From Micractinium sp. NFX-FRZ (lineage: Eukaryota; Chlorophyta; Trebouxiophyceae; Chlorellales; Chlorellaceae): 18,826 nt of DNA. Each line of letters begins with the position of its first letter. Position 1 is the first letter of the stretch. The translations under genes were made by a program, and so were the position numbers. Under the pieces are notes generated by a model. It did no database searches. It saw nothing but the letters and a program-made list of their open reading frames with translations, and was not told the origin of the DNA. Where the stretch lies: contig JAPTJF010000717.1 in assembly GCA_029339195.1 (NCBI GenBank), forward strand, positions 1-18,826, written 5' to 3'. Shown here in pieces: positions 1 through 11,500 of the stretch.

Positions 1-3000
1 CAGGTGGCGGGGGAGTGCTGCACCTCGCAGCACGCAAAGCAGAACTTCTGGCCGCAGCAGCACTCCACCTGCGGGGGCGGGGGCGGGAGGGTGTCAGCAG
101 GCGGGTGCAGGATGTGATGCAAGGTAGGAAAAGGTAGAGAGAGGATGGCTGGCGGGCCGCCTGCCACCAGCCTCAAACCAGCCTCCCTCCCTCCCTGCCT
201 GGCTGTTCCCCCTCGAGGGTCCTTCCCCCTTGTACGCCCAGCCCCCTCCACCCTGCCAACTCCAGCATCCCCTCCCCATGCACGCCATGCAGCACCCATT
301 CAGCTCTGCGTGCACATCCTTGACGCGCAAAGCATGCCCGCCTGCCTTCCCACCCACCCAGCACGTGCAGGCACCCTGTCGGGACACATGAGCACATGAT
401 GACAATGTCGAGGAGCACCCACCTCTGTGTGCATCTCCTTGGCGCGCACGGCATGCCCGCAGTGCGGCACGCTGGGGCACCACTTCACGCGCTTGTTGTC
501 GTCCACGTAGCTCTCTGAGGGGTGGTAGTGGGGCGGATGGGACGGAAGAAGTGGGCAACACAGGGGAACCGGGCAGTGGGACAAAGCAGCCGCTTGGCCC
601 GCTTGTGGCGCCCACGTAGCTCACTGCAGACGAAAGAAGAGTTGCAAAGCATGCAGCCATCCACGTGGCGCCGCCTGCTTGTACTGCCAGTTCCACCGCT
701 GGCCTCGCACCACATCATTTACACAGGCAAGCACACTGACCACACACCTAGCATGGCCTGCTCGTACTTCTCCAGCAGCGGCTTGTCCCCCCGCAGCAGC
801 TCCTTGACCTTCAGGGGTGGATCGTGGGGAGCGTTGAGGGCAGGGCAGCGGTTTGGCGCATTGCATTCACCAGAGGGAGCAGGCGGCATGCAACTGGGCC
901 AGCACGGTGGGCAGGCCGATGCGACCACCACACTTCCAGAAGTGGGCGGGGCGGGCGAGGGAGCGGCCTGGCGTGGAGACAGGTCAAGGGGCTGGCGCGC
1001 CGCGCTATGTCAGTGTGACCAGAGGCCAAGGGCTGGGGCCCAAGCCCCGGTTGTTGGCCCAGCGCTCCCCTGCCATCACACAAGGCAGGGTGGCTGGTTC
1101 TGCTGCGCTGAGGTACCCCAGGCCTCACGCTTTCAGGCCTTCAGGCTTCGAGGCCGCTCACAAGACCCACCTACCCACGCCTCCCGGCCCCCACCTGGTC
1201 CTCATCGCACACCACGCCGCAGCCGGGGGCCATGCATTTGAGGCGGCGGGACATGCCTTCAGTGATGTTGATCCTGCGGCAACAGGAAGAGGTGCGGAGG
1301 GCAGTTGAGGTTGAGATGGGGTGGACATCAACTGTGAAGGCGGGACTTGTGGATGTTGTTGTTGCAATAACAGCAGGTGAACGGCTTGTGCGTGTGGGTG
1401 CAGGATGGGGTGTATGTGGGTTGACAGCCGGATGGAATGCGCCGATGTAGACCCCAATGCGGTGGGCAGTCGTGGCCAGGGACACGTGACAGAGAGGTAG
1501 GAGAGGAGGCCGTCGGTGGGCAGCTCGGGCGGGGGGCAGCATAAGCGTCGGGCGGGAGACGAATGGGCATTTTGAGCAGCATGGCACCCTGCAGCGCCTG
1601 CGCTCGTGGCCTTCTTGCACATCCACCCATATGCCACCACCACGTGCGTGTGCACCCCTGCTGGCCCTGCCTAGCCAGCCAGCAAAACACCTGCTGAAAA
1701 CCAGCAAGCGGCAGCACCCACCGCATGTGCTCCAGCCAGCAGCGGTTGCTAGCCTGCCCAGAGCGAAACAACGCCCCGCTGAACCCAGCGGCCGCACGCA
1801 AACCCCACTGCATGCGCTCCCGCCAGCACCCACTGCATGACAGGCAAGCTGCGCCCAGAGACCGAAACGGATGCTTGCACACGTAGCGCACACAATACAG
1901 CGAGGCACGCACGCATGCGGCACAATGCAACGCTACGCACCGCATGTGTTCCCGCCAGCAGTCGTCGCAGAACAGGTGGCCGCAGCTCATGGCAGATGCC
2001 TCGCTGGGCGCCACGTCACACATGCAGACCATGCAGGACAGGTGGCCGCCAGTGCTGGCGCCCGCCGTAGCCGCCGCTAGTGCCGCTGCACCCGCCTCGT
2101 CCGACTGCGACAGCAGCCCCGCCCGCTTGTACACCTCTTCCTGGCCCCGCTCCGCAATAGTGCCTGCAGAGGGAGATGGAGAAGAGGGTCGGAAGTGGCG
2201 GGAGGAGCGCGGAGCGGGAAACATGGGAGGGACAGCTGAAGGGTGGGAAGGCGGCATGAGGCGCCGCCTGCCGCGGATGGTGGGCGCTCAGCAGCACATT
2301 TACTGCCAGACGGCCTTGAATCCTGGCCGAGGTGGGCTCAAACCGCCGCCCGCACACGCAGCTCCTCCAGGTCCCCCCAGCCTCAGTGCCGCCAGCAGGG
2401 CAACACGGCACCCGACCGAATGCAACACGCTCCGCAGCACCGAGCTCCTTGTATCGCAGGCTTGGCACCCGAGTATCCCCCACCCCGCCCGCTCACCCAG
2501 CACTGCCTCTGCATCCCAGCTGAAGTAGATGAGCAGGGCACGGGCTGTGGTGGTGCTGCACCCCATGATGGACTGAACCTGTGACAGCGCCTCGTTCTGC
2601 CGGTGGACAGCAGGGGCAGCAAGGCAGCGGGGGGATTGAACGAACCACAGGAGAAGAGACGTGTGGTGGTGTGTAGTGCACCCACATGATAAATGGGCCC
2701 TGGGTCAGCACGTCGCCCTGCAGGACGGCAGCAGGGCTGAGCAGCAGGACTGCATCCGAGGAGGCAGCGTCTCCATCTGAAGCAGGCAGGCAAAGCAACA
2801 TGACACATCTGTTTGGGCACTGAGGCAGAGTGCTCGATCCTGCAGGCCGGGCTGCAAGGCAAGGGAGGTCGGCAGAGCCAGGTCCGGGTAGGCAGGACGG
2901 GGCAGAGGCGTGCGATGGCCACATCAGTTGATGGGTGCTGCCTGGCTGTGGCAGGAGGACGCCGGGCTGGGCGCTGGCCAGCGCAGGCAGAACCCACTTG

Positions 3001-3327
3001 GCGGCAGGGCATGCGTGCGGCGCCCCGCACCCGGCACCTTACCCTCCCCGCACACAGCGCTGCGCAGCACGGCGCAGCACCCACCTGCAGGCGCCGTAGA
3101 TTCTGCCGGTCAATGACGGTGTACAGCCGGTTGCGCAAGTCTGATCGTGACTCTGAAGGCATCCGCTCGTCAAATTCGTCGTTATCCGTGCTGCCGCCGC
3201 TGCCGCCGGCGTCGCCGCCTCCGTCGCTGTAGCCGCCGCCCTCGTCGCTAGCAAAGCCCCCGCCCTCTCCGTCGCTCATGTCCGTGTCATAGTCTTCAAA
3301 CCACTGATCATCGTCGCTGCCCGCCAT
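1..3327 (-). CDS. ARIADNE-type RBR E3 ubiquitin-protein ligase (5' part, 7 exons, runs off left edge)
   Basis: RBR E3 ligases take ubiquitin from an E2 at RING1, pass it to a cysteine in RING2, then to substrate. I joined exons 3327-3085, 2596-2497, 2163-1941, 1273-1195, 808-748, 514-423 and 68-1. All junctions are GT-AG and the phase is continuous, giving 288 visible residues. Residues 1-58 are acidic and Gly/Ser-rich, as in ARIADNE N-termini. Residues 68-115 resemble the UBA-like segment (ALLIYFSWDAEAVLG). RING1 is C158-x2-C161, C175-x-H177-x2-C180-x2-C183, C202-x4-C207. The IBR starts with WCP at 247-249 and continues through C254, C269-C271, C276, C279 and H284. LESYVDDNKRVKWCP is a family signature. 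The start at 3327 is the first Met before the acidic tract. The end of the IBR, RING2 with the catalytic Cys, and the Ariadne domain lie outside the window, so activity cannot be judged. Introns 1, 3, 5 and 6 carry decayed copies of exon edges. Family assignment is firm; the paralogue is unknown. Confidence 0.9.
303..341 (-). repeat. Exon echo: decayed copy of ARIADNE exon 6 donor end in intron 6
   Basis: On the plus strand, 303-341 aligns directly with 422-460, the last codons of exon 6, at about 32 of 39 positions by hand (shared block gcatgcccgc at the far end). The period is 119 bp. In minus-strand translation the copy reads GHALRVKDVHAE against the exon's GHAVRAKEMHTE. The donor GT has become CT, so this copy cannot act as the same splice site. 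Confidence 0.75.
572..629 (-). repeat. Exon echo: decayed copy of ARIADNE exon 6 acceptor end in intron 5
   Basis: 601-629 aligns with 491-519, the start of exon 6, sharing gcttgt and ccacgtagctc. Weaker similarity reaches back to about 572. The period is about 110 bp. The copy keeps a minus-strand acceptor-like ctgcag followed by tgagctacgtgg, compared with ctcag then agagctacgtgg in the real exon. Translation decays after the first few residues (SYVG for SYVDD). Confidence 0.65.
1717..1750 (-). repeat. Exon echo 1: copy of ARIADNE exon 3 donor end in intron 3
   Basis: 1717-1750 aligns directly with 1936-1969, which spans the last codons of exon 3 and its donor. The shared core is caccgcatgtg followed by ccagcagc. 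In minus-strand translation it reads CWLEHMRW for the exon's CWREHMR. It is 85 bp from a second copy at 1802 and 219 bp from the source exon. Confidence 0.7.
1802..1831 (-). repeat. Exon echo 2: copy of ARIADNE exon 3 donor end in intron 3
   Basis: 1802-1831 aligns with 1936-1965 and shares gctcccgccagca with a single base change. In minus-strand translation it reads CWRERMQW for the exon's CWREHMR. A further partial copy (cagcacccactgcatg) begins at 1824. Together with the copy at 1717 this makes an irregular tandem array of the exon 3 end running into the intron. Confidence 0.7.
2660..2724 (-). repeat. Exon echo: decayed copy of ARIADNE exon 2 start in intron 1
   Basis: 2660-2724 aligns with the exon 2 acceptor region (about 2540-2600). 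The shared elements are tgtggtggtg, tgca, ccatgat-like and a cagc/cgc block, offset by 121 bp. The copy keeps a minus-strand acceptor (ctgcag) and reads GDVLTQGPFIMW against the exon's NEALSQVQSIMG. I treat it as intronic because exon 1 joins exon 2 directly in phase and in register with the family. Confidence 0.6.
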
Positions 3328-4262
3328 GCTGGCAACGCGCGCGGGCAGGCGGGAGGGCGCGCCGCCTGCAGGCGGCGGAATGGGCGGGCGGAGGGCCGGG
3401 CACCGGTGCTTGCAGGCAGCTGTGCAGGCATCTGCGGCCGCACCGGGAAGCCAAATGGAATCCTCACTTCCACAGACCCTCCTGGGGCACCCAGACCGCC
3501 AAGGAACGCACCAAGATGCCGTGGGAATGATCAGGCGGGCCGCAAAGTCTTTCGGATGGCTGCTCGCGGTGCCAGCTTCCTGGTCGGATCCAGTAGTGTC
3601 GAGGCAGGCACAGGGATGCCCAGTGGGAGCACTAAGCGCAGACAAAGTGCCACGTTTCGGAGCTGGACACCAGGACGGCTCGGGAATTGAAGGATCAGCT
3701 CAGATGACTTGCAGTTCGCTCTAAACAACCCGGTCCACACCTGCGGCAGACACCCCAGCCAGGGTGGCCAGGGCGCGAAATCAGTGAAACCCCAGCACTC
3801 GCAGCAGCCCTCGCAAACTTGGGGGGCTCAACTGCCGTGTGTGTTTGGCCTCTAAATAAAGTGAACCACAGGCCTTGGAGTGTTTGCAGCATTTCCCGCA
3901 AAGTCGGCTGTCTGTGTCGTCTCCAAGGTCCCTGTGCGCAGCCGTTGCGGCAATGCATCGGTGAGGGACGCTGTCAAGCTGCTTGGAATGCGCTACGAGC
4001 AGCACTGCCGCCCCTGTTGCCGCGCCCGCCACCTCCCGCCTCCTCACCGCAACTTGTCGCACCCCCACGCAGGCTGGCCCCCCGCTGCACATAGGCTAGT
4101 CACCCGCTGGGCGGACACGGCAGCTGGCTGCATCACAACGGCTAGCAACGTGCAGCGTGCGGGCCTGCGCTCTCTTTGCCCAAGTAACCGGCCAGGCGCC
4201 GCAGGCAGCAGGCAGGCAGCAGGCGGGCGGCAGCAGGTGTGAGGTCAAGTGCAGCAGCAGGA
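3328..4262. promoter_or_regulatory. Divergent intergenic region between the ARIADNE and TFIIIC genes (probable shared promoter)
   Basis: The two start codons point away from each other across 935 bp, so this stretch must hold both promoters and both 5' UTRs. I see no persuasive core element. The only A/T-rich TATA-like string, ctaaataaag at 3852-3861, is about 400 bp from the TFIIIC ATG and more than 500 bp from the ARIADNE ATG. The bases just before the TFIIIC start (4195-4260) are a GCAG/GGCAGC-rich simple sequence, likely 5' UTR. ORFs inside the region look random in composition and none resembles a known protein. The regulatory role is inferred from geometry only. Confidence 0.5.
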
Positions 4263-5538
4263 ATGGCGTCAGACGACGAGTACCTGCCGTCTGAGCTGGA
4301 TGAGGAGGCGTTCCTGCAGGCGGCGTACGCCACCGATGAGGAGGCGTACCTGCAGGGAGCCACGACGGGTGGGTGGCTGGGTGGGTGGGCGGCTCAACCT
4401 TACACGTGCCCTCGGCTCTTGATCTCCTCTTGGGGCCGAGGGGCCGGGGGAGGAACAGGGTGGAGCGGGGGAGGGGTTCCTGCAGCGGTGTACATCAGGT
4501 GTTGCGCCTTCTCATCCTGCAGCAGCCAGAGAAGGCGAGGATGACGAAGCTGCTGTGTTGTTTGACCGCAGTGTCGGCCCCATGAGCCTGAACGTGGAGA
4601 AGCTCACTGCTTGCCCCCCACCTGCCACCCACCCTTCTGTCCGCCGTGCAGCCGAGGACGACGATGATGAGGAGGCGCCCGAGTTCTTTGGGGAGGGCGC
4701 CGACCCCATGAGCATGCTGGCGGGGATGCACGCCCAGGAGGCGCTGGGGCGGCAGCCCTACGAGGTGCTGGCCTCGCGCAAGCGGCGCAACCGGCGGGAG
4801 CGGCGCGCCGCCACGGCGCACGCGGCGGCCGAGGTGGGGCGGGCGGGGGTCGAGGTCGGGGGAGGGAGGGAAACGGCAATGGAGGGAGTGGGCAGGGGAT
4901 GGGAGTGGGCAGGGGGCACGAGGGGAAGCGCGGGAGGGGGGAAGAGCACGGGCGGCAGGGGCCCGTGGGAGGGAGCAGAGGGGACAAGGGCAAGGGAGGG
5001 AGGGGAGAAGCGTGCGACCGGCAGGAGGACAGGCAATGAGGGGGCGGAGCTGGGGCGGGGCGTCGGTCCAGTGGGCAGGGGCTGGGTGTGGACCATTGTG
5101 CCTCTCTACCATGCAGGGAGAGTGGGAGGCACGTCCCCAAGCTGCGCCTATTCTTGAAATGCGCGAGAGCAGGGCAGAAGCGTCTGCAGCGGCGCTCCAG
5201 CTGACTTGCCGCCCGTCCTGGCGCCTTCTGCCCCACTGCAGGCCGAAGAGGAGGGGGAGGAGGAGGAGGGGGGCGAGGAGGGGGCGGGGGCAGAGGAGGA
5301 GGGGGAGGAGAATGAGGGGGTGGGCGGCGAGGAGGAGGAGGCGGGGCCGAGCGGGCGCGGCAAGCGCGGCGGGCGGCGGGCAGCCCGTGCCAAAGCGGTG
5401 TTTGGAGAGCAGGTGAGCGGCAGGTGTTAAAGCAATGTGAGGGGGAGGGGATGGGATGGAGATGGGCTGGCTGCCTGCCTGGCTGGCTGAGCGGGATGGG
5501 AGGGTGAAGCGGGGAGGTGCGAGATGGCGTGCTGTCCG

Positions 5539-5570
<32 letters not shown>

Positions 5571-8500
5571 CCGCCCACCCGCTCTCTTTGCTGTGTGTGT
5601 GTGGAGCAGGTGACAGACATCTGGAGCGATGCGCTGGCGGAGCAGATGGGGCTGCAGCCGGCGCGCAGCCGCAAGAAGGCGCGCGCGCGGGAGCGGTGGA
5701 GGTGCGGGGGCACCCCGGGGGCGGGCGGGGAGTGCGTCCCACCAGGGCTGGATCACAATTGGATCATGCAAGCTTGCATTACTCACGGACACACTCGGCG
5801 GAACCGTGCCTGTGCAGCAGGGGGGGAGTTGCGTGTGCTTGCCCGACGCGCATGCGGCACCCACAGGCTGCCAATGCGTGCTTTCTTTGCACGCCATCTC
5901 GCACCCGCGCCACCGGTGCAGGAAGAAGGCAAACAGGAAGGGCGTGAAGCGGCGGGATTTGCCGGAGGAGGTGACTGCCAAGCTGGGGGAGGCCAACCTG
6001 ATGTATGCCATGGGGCAGTGCCACGAGGCCATTGCCAAGCTCATGGAGGTGGGTGCTGGGGTGGTGGTGGTTGTGGGGGTGGGGGGTTAGGAAGACATGG
6101 GGGGAGAGCGGTGAGGAGGGCGGTCGTGGTGGGGCAAAGAGAGAGTGGGGGAGATGGTGGGGCATGTCCAAGCCCATGGAGGTGGGTGCAGGATGGTGGG
6201 GGGGGTGGGGGGTGGTAAGACACTGAGGGACGGCGGTGGTGGGAAGAAGGGGGGGGGGGGGGGGGGGGGGAAGTTGGTGGGGCATGCTAAGCTCATGGAG
6301 GTGGGTGGGGGGAGGAAGCGGGACAGGGGCGGGGAGGGCGGTGGTGGGGAGAAAGCACAGCTTGCGAGAGCGGTGGTGGGAGAAGGCACAGCTTGGCGGA
6401 GCGGTGGTGAGAGATGGGGGAGGGGCGGAGGGGGCGTTGGTGGGAGAAGGGAGGGGTGGCGGGAGGGGTGGCGGCCTACACTGCCGGAAGTGAGAGGGTT
6501 GTGTGTCATTCCCGAGGTGCTCAGCAGGCAAAGGCGCCAAGCTGGCGTGTAGCCGATGACAGCGGGCCTCCACTCACCCTGCCCTGCGACCATGTCCTGC
6601 CCAACCTTGTACATGCTGCCAGGTCATCCGCCTGGCCCCAAACCTGCCCGACCCCTATGTCACGCTGGGCCTGCTGCACGACACGGTGGGGGACGCCAAA
6701 AAGGTGGGTGGGTAGAGCAGGCGGGCAGTCGGGCAGGCTTGTATAAAAACGCTCATCATCCAACCTGCTCGACAGCCTGCGGCCGGGTTTCTCAGCCAGC
6801 CAGGGCGCACGGCACCCCAGCAAGTGCGGGCCCCAGCCGCCACTCGACTGTCCCAGCCCCTGCAGCCGCCGCCTGGCCCCTGCATCCCACTCCCGCACCG
6901 CCGCCGCACTTCCTCTCCTGTTAGCCGCTCTCATTTCTGCACTTCAGAACTGCCCAACTGAGGCCCCAGAAACCTACAAATTGACATCCCCTGCGCCGTG
7001 TGCCCCAACCCCACGCTTTGACCTCCCGTCTCCCCCCACCCCCACCCCCACCCCGTCTTTGTGCAATAGTCGCTGGACTTTTACATGATTGCCGCCCACC
7101 TGACCCCCAAGGACCTCAGCCTGTGGAAGCGCCTGGCACAGAACTCCGCCGACCAGGGGCTCGTGCGGCAGGCCATCTACTGCTACTCGCAGGTGGGGCA
7201 GGGGTGGTGGGGGCCAGGGGTGAGAGCACCTATCCGTCCTTCTACAGTTCGCTGATTTTCATGAAGCAACAGATGTGATCTGCACCCTCTCTGGTGTGAT
7301 CCTGCTCTCACGCAATCATCCCATGCCTGCTCCTGTCCCGACTTCACGGCATCTTGAAATATGCTCGGCACGACTTGACTCATGCTGCATCTCTCCTCAC
7401 CCCGCGGCTTCAACATTTCGTGCGCTCCTCTCGTGGCCACGTCACCCTTCCCAGGTGCTCAAGCGCGACAAGGAGGATGTTGAGGCGCGGTACGACCGTG
7501 CCATGCTGTACGCCGACATGGGGGAGAACAGGAAGGCGGTGGAGGGGCTGGAGCAGGTGGGCGGGTGCCTGCTTCTTTCACTTGGGCAGTAAGTAGGTAC
7601 GGGGGAGAACAGGAAGGCGGTGGAGGGGCTGGAGCAGGTGGGCGGGTGCCTGCTTCTTTCACTTGGGCAGTAAGTAGGTACGGGGGAGGACAGGAAGGCG
7701 GTGGAGGGGCTGGAGCAGGTGGGTGCCTGCTCCTCTCCCTTGTACAGCTAGGACGCGGGTGCTTCGTCCACTTGGGCATTGAAGAGGCAGGCGCCTGTTT
7801 TGCTCAGGGAGGTGCGGGCGGGGTGTGAGGAGGGAGTCAGGCATGAGGGGACACAGGGAGGCCGCAGCGGGGGGGTGGAGCAGGTGGGCGGGCGGTGATG
7901 GGTCAGGGCAGGGCAGTGGAGGAGGTCCTGCCCCAGGGAGCCCCGACAACCAACCACCTGAGCCGCAAAGCCCCCTGAACCATTCCATTGTGTTCCATAA
8001 CTCTTTGGACGATGCAGGTCCAGTCAACAATGCGGCCTGACGACAGCGAGGTGCTCGGCACGCTAACCCCAGAACAACCTTCACCTCTGGCACGCAGGTC
8101 CAGGCGATGCGGCCCGACCACAGCACGCTGCCCAAGCTGCAAACCCTGAGCCCTCTACTTTCCGTCACTCTTGAACGCAGGTCCAGTCGATGCGGCCCGA
8201 CCACAGCGAGGTGCCCAAGGCCCTGGCCCGCCTGTTCCACCGCATGGGGCAGGCCCCCAAGGCGGCCCAGGTGCTGCAGGCGCACATCACCAACCACCCA
8301 CGGCAGGTGAGGGCGGTACAGTGGCGGTACAGTGGCAGTACAGTGGGGCAGGGAGGATGCGTGCGGCAAGAAGCCAGTCTAGCTCTACAGCGGCAGTGCA
8401 GTGGGGCAGGTAAGGTGGGCGTGTCCAAAGGGGCCAGTCCCAGCAGCACCAGCGCTGTTCCACTCGGATCTGTGTTGCCTGCATCACCAGCCCGTGCCTG

Positions 8501-11500
8501 CACTGCTTGCGCCTACACCGCCTTGCCTCGCCCCTGCAGACCAACCCCACCCAAAGGCGAGCTCCAAAACTACCTCTGAATGTGCCCTCCTGCAGACCGA
8601 CCTCACCCACATCAACATTCTGGCAGAGCTGCACTGCGACGCAGAGCAGTGGGGGCCGGTGCTGGGGCTGGTGAGGCTGGGCCTGCGCTGGGCTGGGCCC
8701 TGCCTTGCCCAGCTTGCTGCTTGTTTTACAGCTTGCATGTGCTGTGGTAGAGACGGGTTCGCCTGCACTGCTTCCTGTGCTGCACTGTACTGCTTGCTGC
8801 ACTGTATTGCAATCGAGAGGGCGGCCTCTAACTCAGGGCCGGTGCATGACGACATCAGGCACTGTACCGGCACGCTTGCTTGCACTCCTCCCTCCTCCAT
8901 ACGCGTGCTCGCACCTCTGCTCCCTGTGCAAGCAGATCCGCAAGGCGGAGGCGGAGCTGCTGGGCGCCGATGAGGAGCTGCCCATCGATCTGAGGGTGAG
9001 CCTGGGCAGTGGTACAACTGTGGCTGTTGGGCCATCCATGCATTCTGCCCCCCTTCCTTCCATTATCTGAAGTAATGAGGGAGTCCTGCCCATCGAGCTG
9101 AGGGTGAGCCGGGCGGAGAGGCCACTCATCCCTCCTTCCACTCCATGAATGGTTGAAGCAATGAGGGGTGTGTTGCGCATTGAGACTGTGAGGTGAAGGG
9201 CTGAGGGTTTGCATAGTGGCGGGCGGGGTGAAGCCTCCCTGGCCCCGTCACCCCCTCACATGCTGCCCCCCAACACCTGCTGCTGTGCCTGCTGTGCCTG
9301 CTGTGCCGTCCGTGCCTGCCTGCTGCAGGTCAAGGCGGGAGCTGCGCATGCGTACCTCGGAGACATGGTGGCGGCGGTGGAGTCGTTCAACAACGTACTG
9401 CAGGTACTGTACCGCCAGGGCAGGGTACTGCACCGCTGTGCATGCGGCAGCGTGCCGCCACCCAGTGCAGCTGCCAAGCGCCGGCGCTCAGGCGGCGTGG
9501 CGTGCCGCCGGCTGCCTGTGTCTCCCCCCCAACATTGTCTCCTGGCCTGCCCTCCTGTCCTCGTTAGTTTCCCCACCTACTTCGCGTCCCCACCCCGTCC
9601 TCTTTGCCCACTGCATTCTATCAAACGCAAAATCACGCCTCTTTCTTTTGGCTGGCCCGCAGGAGCCGGTGGAGAACTTTGGGGACCTGTACCTGGATGC
9701 CGCCCACGTGCTGATGGATGTGGGGCAGCCAGACAAGGCGCTGCCCTTCTTGGGGTGGGTGGCGGGGCATGGGAAGGGGGGGGTCAGCGGGCAACAATGC
9801 ATGAGCGGAAGGGGCGTGAGAAAAATAAGGCGCCACCCGTTCTGGGGTGGGCGGGAGCACTGGGAAAGGAGTCCATGGGACGGGGCCGAGAGAGAGAACC
9901 GGACACACAGGGAAGGCGTGGCGATGCTGCACCAGCCCACGCCTGCCTCTCAGCGCTCCCAGCGCCCCCGGCAGCCGCTCAAGCAGCGCCCCCTCGGCCC
10001 CCTGGCTGCAGCGCCCTGGCTGAGCACGCCGACACCAGCACCCCCGCGGTGTGGGCCCGCCTGGCGCAGTGCCACCGCGCGCTGGATGATGCGGAGGCGG
10101 CGCTGAACGTGAGCGGGGGCAGTGTGTTGCATTCGCATTTGCGTGCCGCTTGCATGGCGTGGTGCTGCATTCATGTGGAACGGTGCCCAACTTCCCGCCT
10201 CTGCCCCTGCAGGTCTACCAAACGGCTGTGAAGGAGCTGGGCCTGGAGCACCCTGGGTGTATGGCATCTTAAGGTGGAAACATCCCCAATTCCCCCTCCC
10301 TGCCGCTGCAGGTCTACCAAACGGTTGTGAAGGAGCTGGGCCCCGACCACCCTGGGTACATAGATGCTGTGGTGGCGCTGGCGGAGCTGCACCGGGAGAT
10401 GGGGGAGCACCAGGAGGCGGAGCGGTGGGTGGGTGGGTGATGTGTGTGGGGGGAGAGGGGAGCAGGGGGCTGGGCTGGCGCAGGCGTGCGTTCGGCGAGG
10501 CTGCTTGCTGTAGCTGCTGCGGCACGGTGGCCGGGTGCCCACTCCCCTGGTGTGTCCCCTTTCTTAGTCCGTCCCACTCTCCACCCGCTACCCCCTTCTT
10601 CCCCCCGCAATGCCATCCACCGTCCCCCCTCCCGCACACACTGCCATCCGCACCCACCAGACTGCACCCTGCTCCACCCTCCTTCCCCCTCCTGCCTTCA
10701 TGCAGCGTCCTGGGAGGGCTGGAGGAGCTGGTGCGCAGCCAGGACATGCCGCAGGACCACGCCGCTGCCGCCGAGTTTGTGCTGCGCCGCGCCAACATCC
10801 TGTACGCCTGCGGCAAGAACGTGAGGGGCGCCGGATGTTGAGTTGCTGGGCGGGCTTTGCTACACGCTTGTGGCAAGAAGCGTGAGGGGCACCGGGGGTG
10901 GGTTGCCGGGCGGGCTTTGCTGTGCGCCTGAGGCAAGAAGCGTGAGGGGCACCGGGTGTGGGTTGCGGGTGGCGGGCATTGTGCAATGCAGGCGGGCCGG
11001 GAGGGAGGTAGCTGGTTGGGGGGTAGCTGTGCTGTGCGCATGTGGTGGGAGCAGCAAAATCAAGAGGAGCTGGGCACGGGGCCACGCGCTCCCACGCTTT
11101 GTCTGTCGCTTGTGGGGATGTGCCTCACTCTGCGACCACATCGCGCGCAGCCGGGCGGCACGCCCCGATGCTGCCACCCTGCTCACACGAGCGTCCTCCG
11201 CGTAAACGACCCATTGTTGTTGCACAGGAGGCGTACCTGGACGTCACGCTGCCCGTGCTGAGCAGCACGCTGCGCACGCTGGAGGCGGAGCACAGCCAGG
11301 TGGGGCGTGCACTGCTTTCACTCGCCTCATCCCGCGCCCCTGCCGCTTTCCACCCCCTGCACTGCCCGCCTGCCTGTCACGCCATCTCCCTACCCCCCCC
11401 CCCCTACCCCTGCCCTCTCTGCCTGGCAGGCGAGGGAGGGCGAGGAGGGGGACAGGGAGCTGGCCAAGCGGCTCAAGTACCTCACCAAGAGGGCGGCGGC

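Noticed and set aside
2660..2780. Extra ARIADNE exon encoding GDVLTQGPFIMW and upstream residues
   Set aside because: Exon 1 joins exon 2 directly in phase and in family register (LRRLQ to NEALSQVQ). The segment is better explained as a decayed copy of exon 2.
4495..5742. Long minus-strand open frame (415 codons) opposite TFIIIC exons 2-4
   Set aside because: Its Pro/Ala/Arg-rich translation is the shadow of GC-rich coding and intronic DNA. The plus-strand exons are supported by phase and family similarity.
8018..8180. Exon 9 starting at one of the two upstream acceptor copies
   Set aside because: Both are out of frame with the rest of exon 9 (163 and 83 bp). Only the acceptor at 8180 gives the fifth perfect 34-residue TPR.
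10213..10272. Use of the first exon 15 copy as real coding sequence
   Set aside because: It runs into taa at 10270-10272 and the copy lacks the rest of exon 15. The second copy continues into a TPR-like helix and joins exon 16 in phase.
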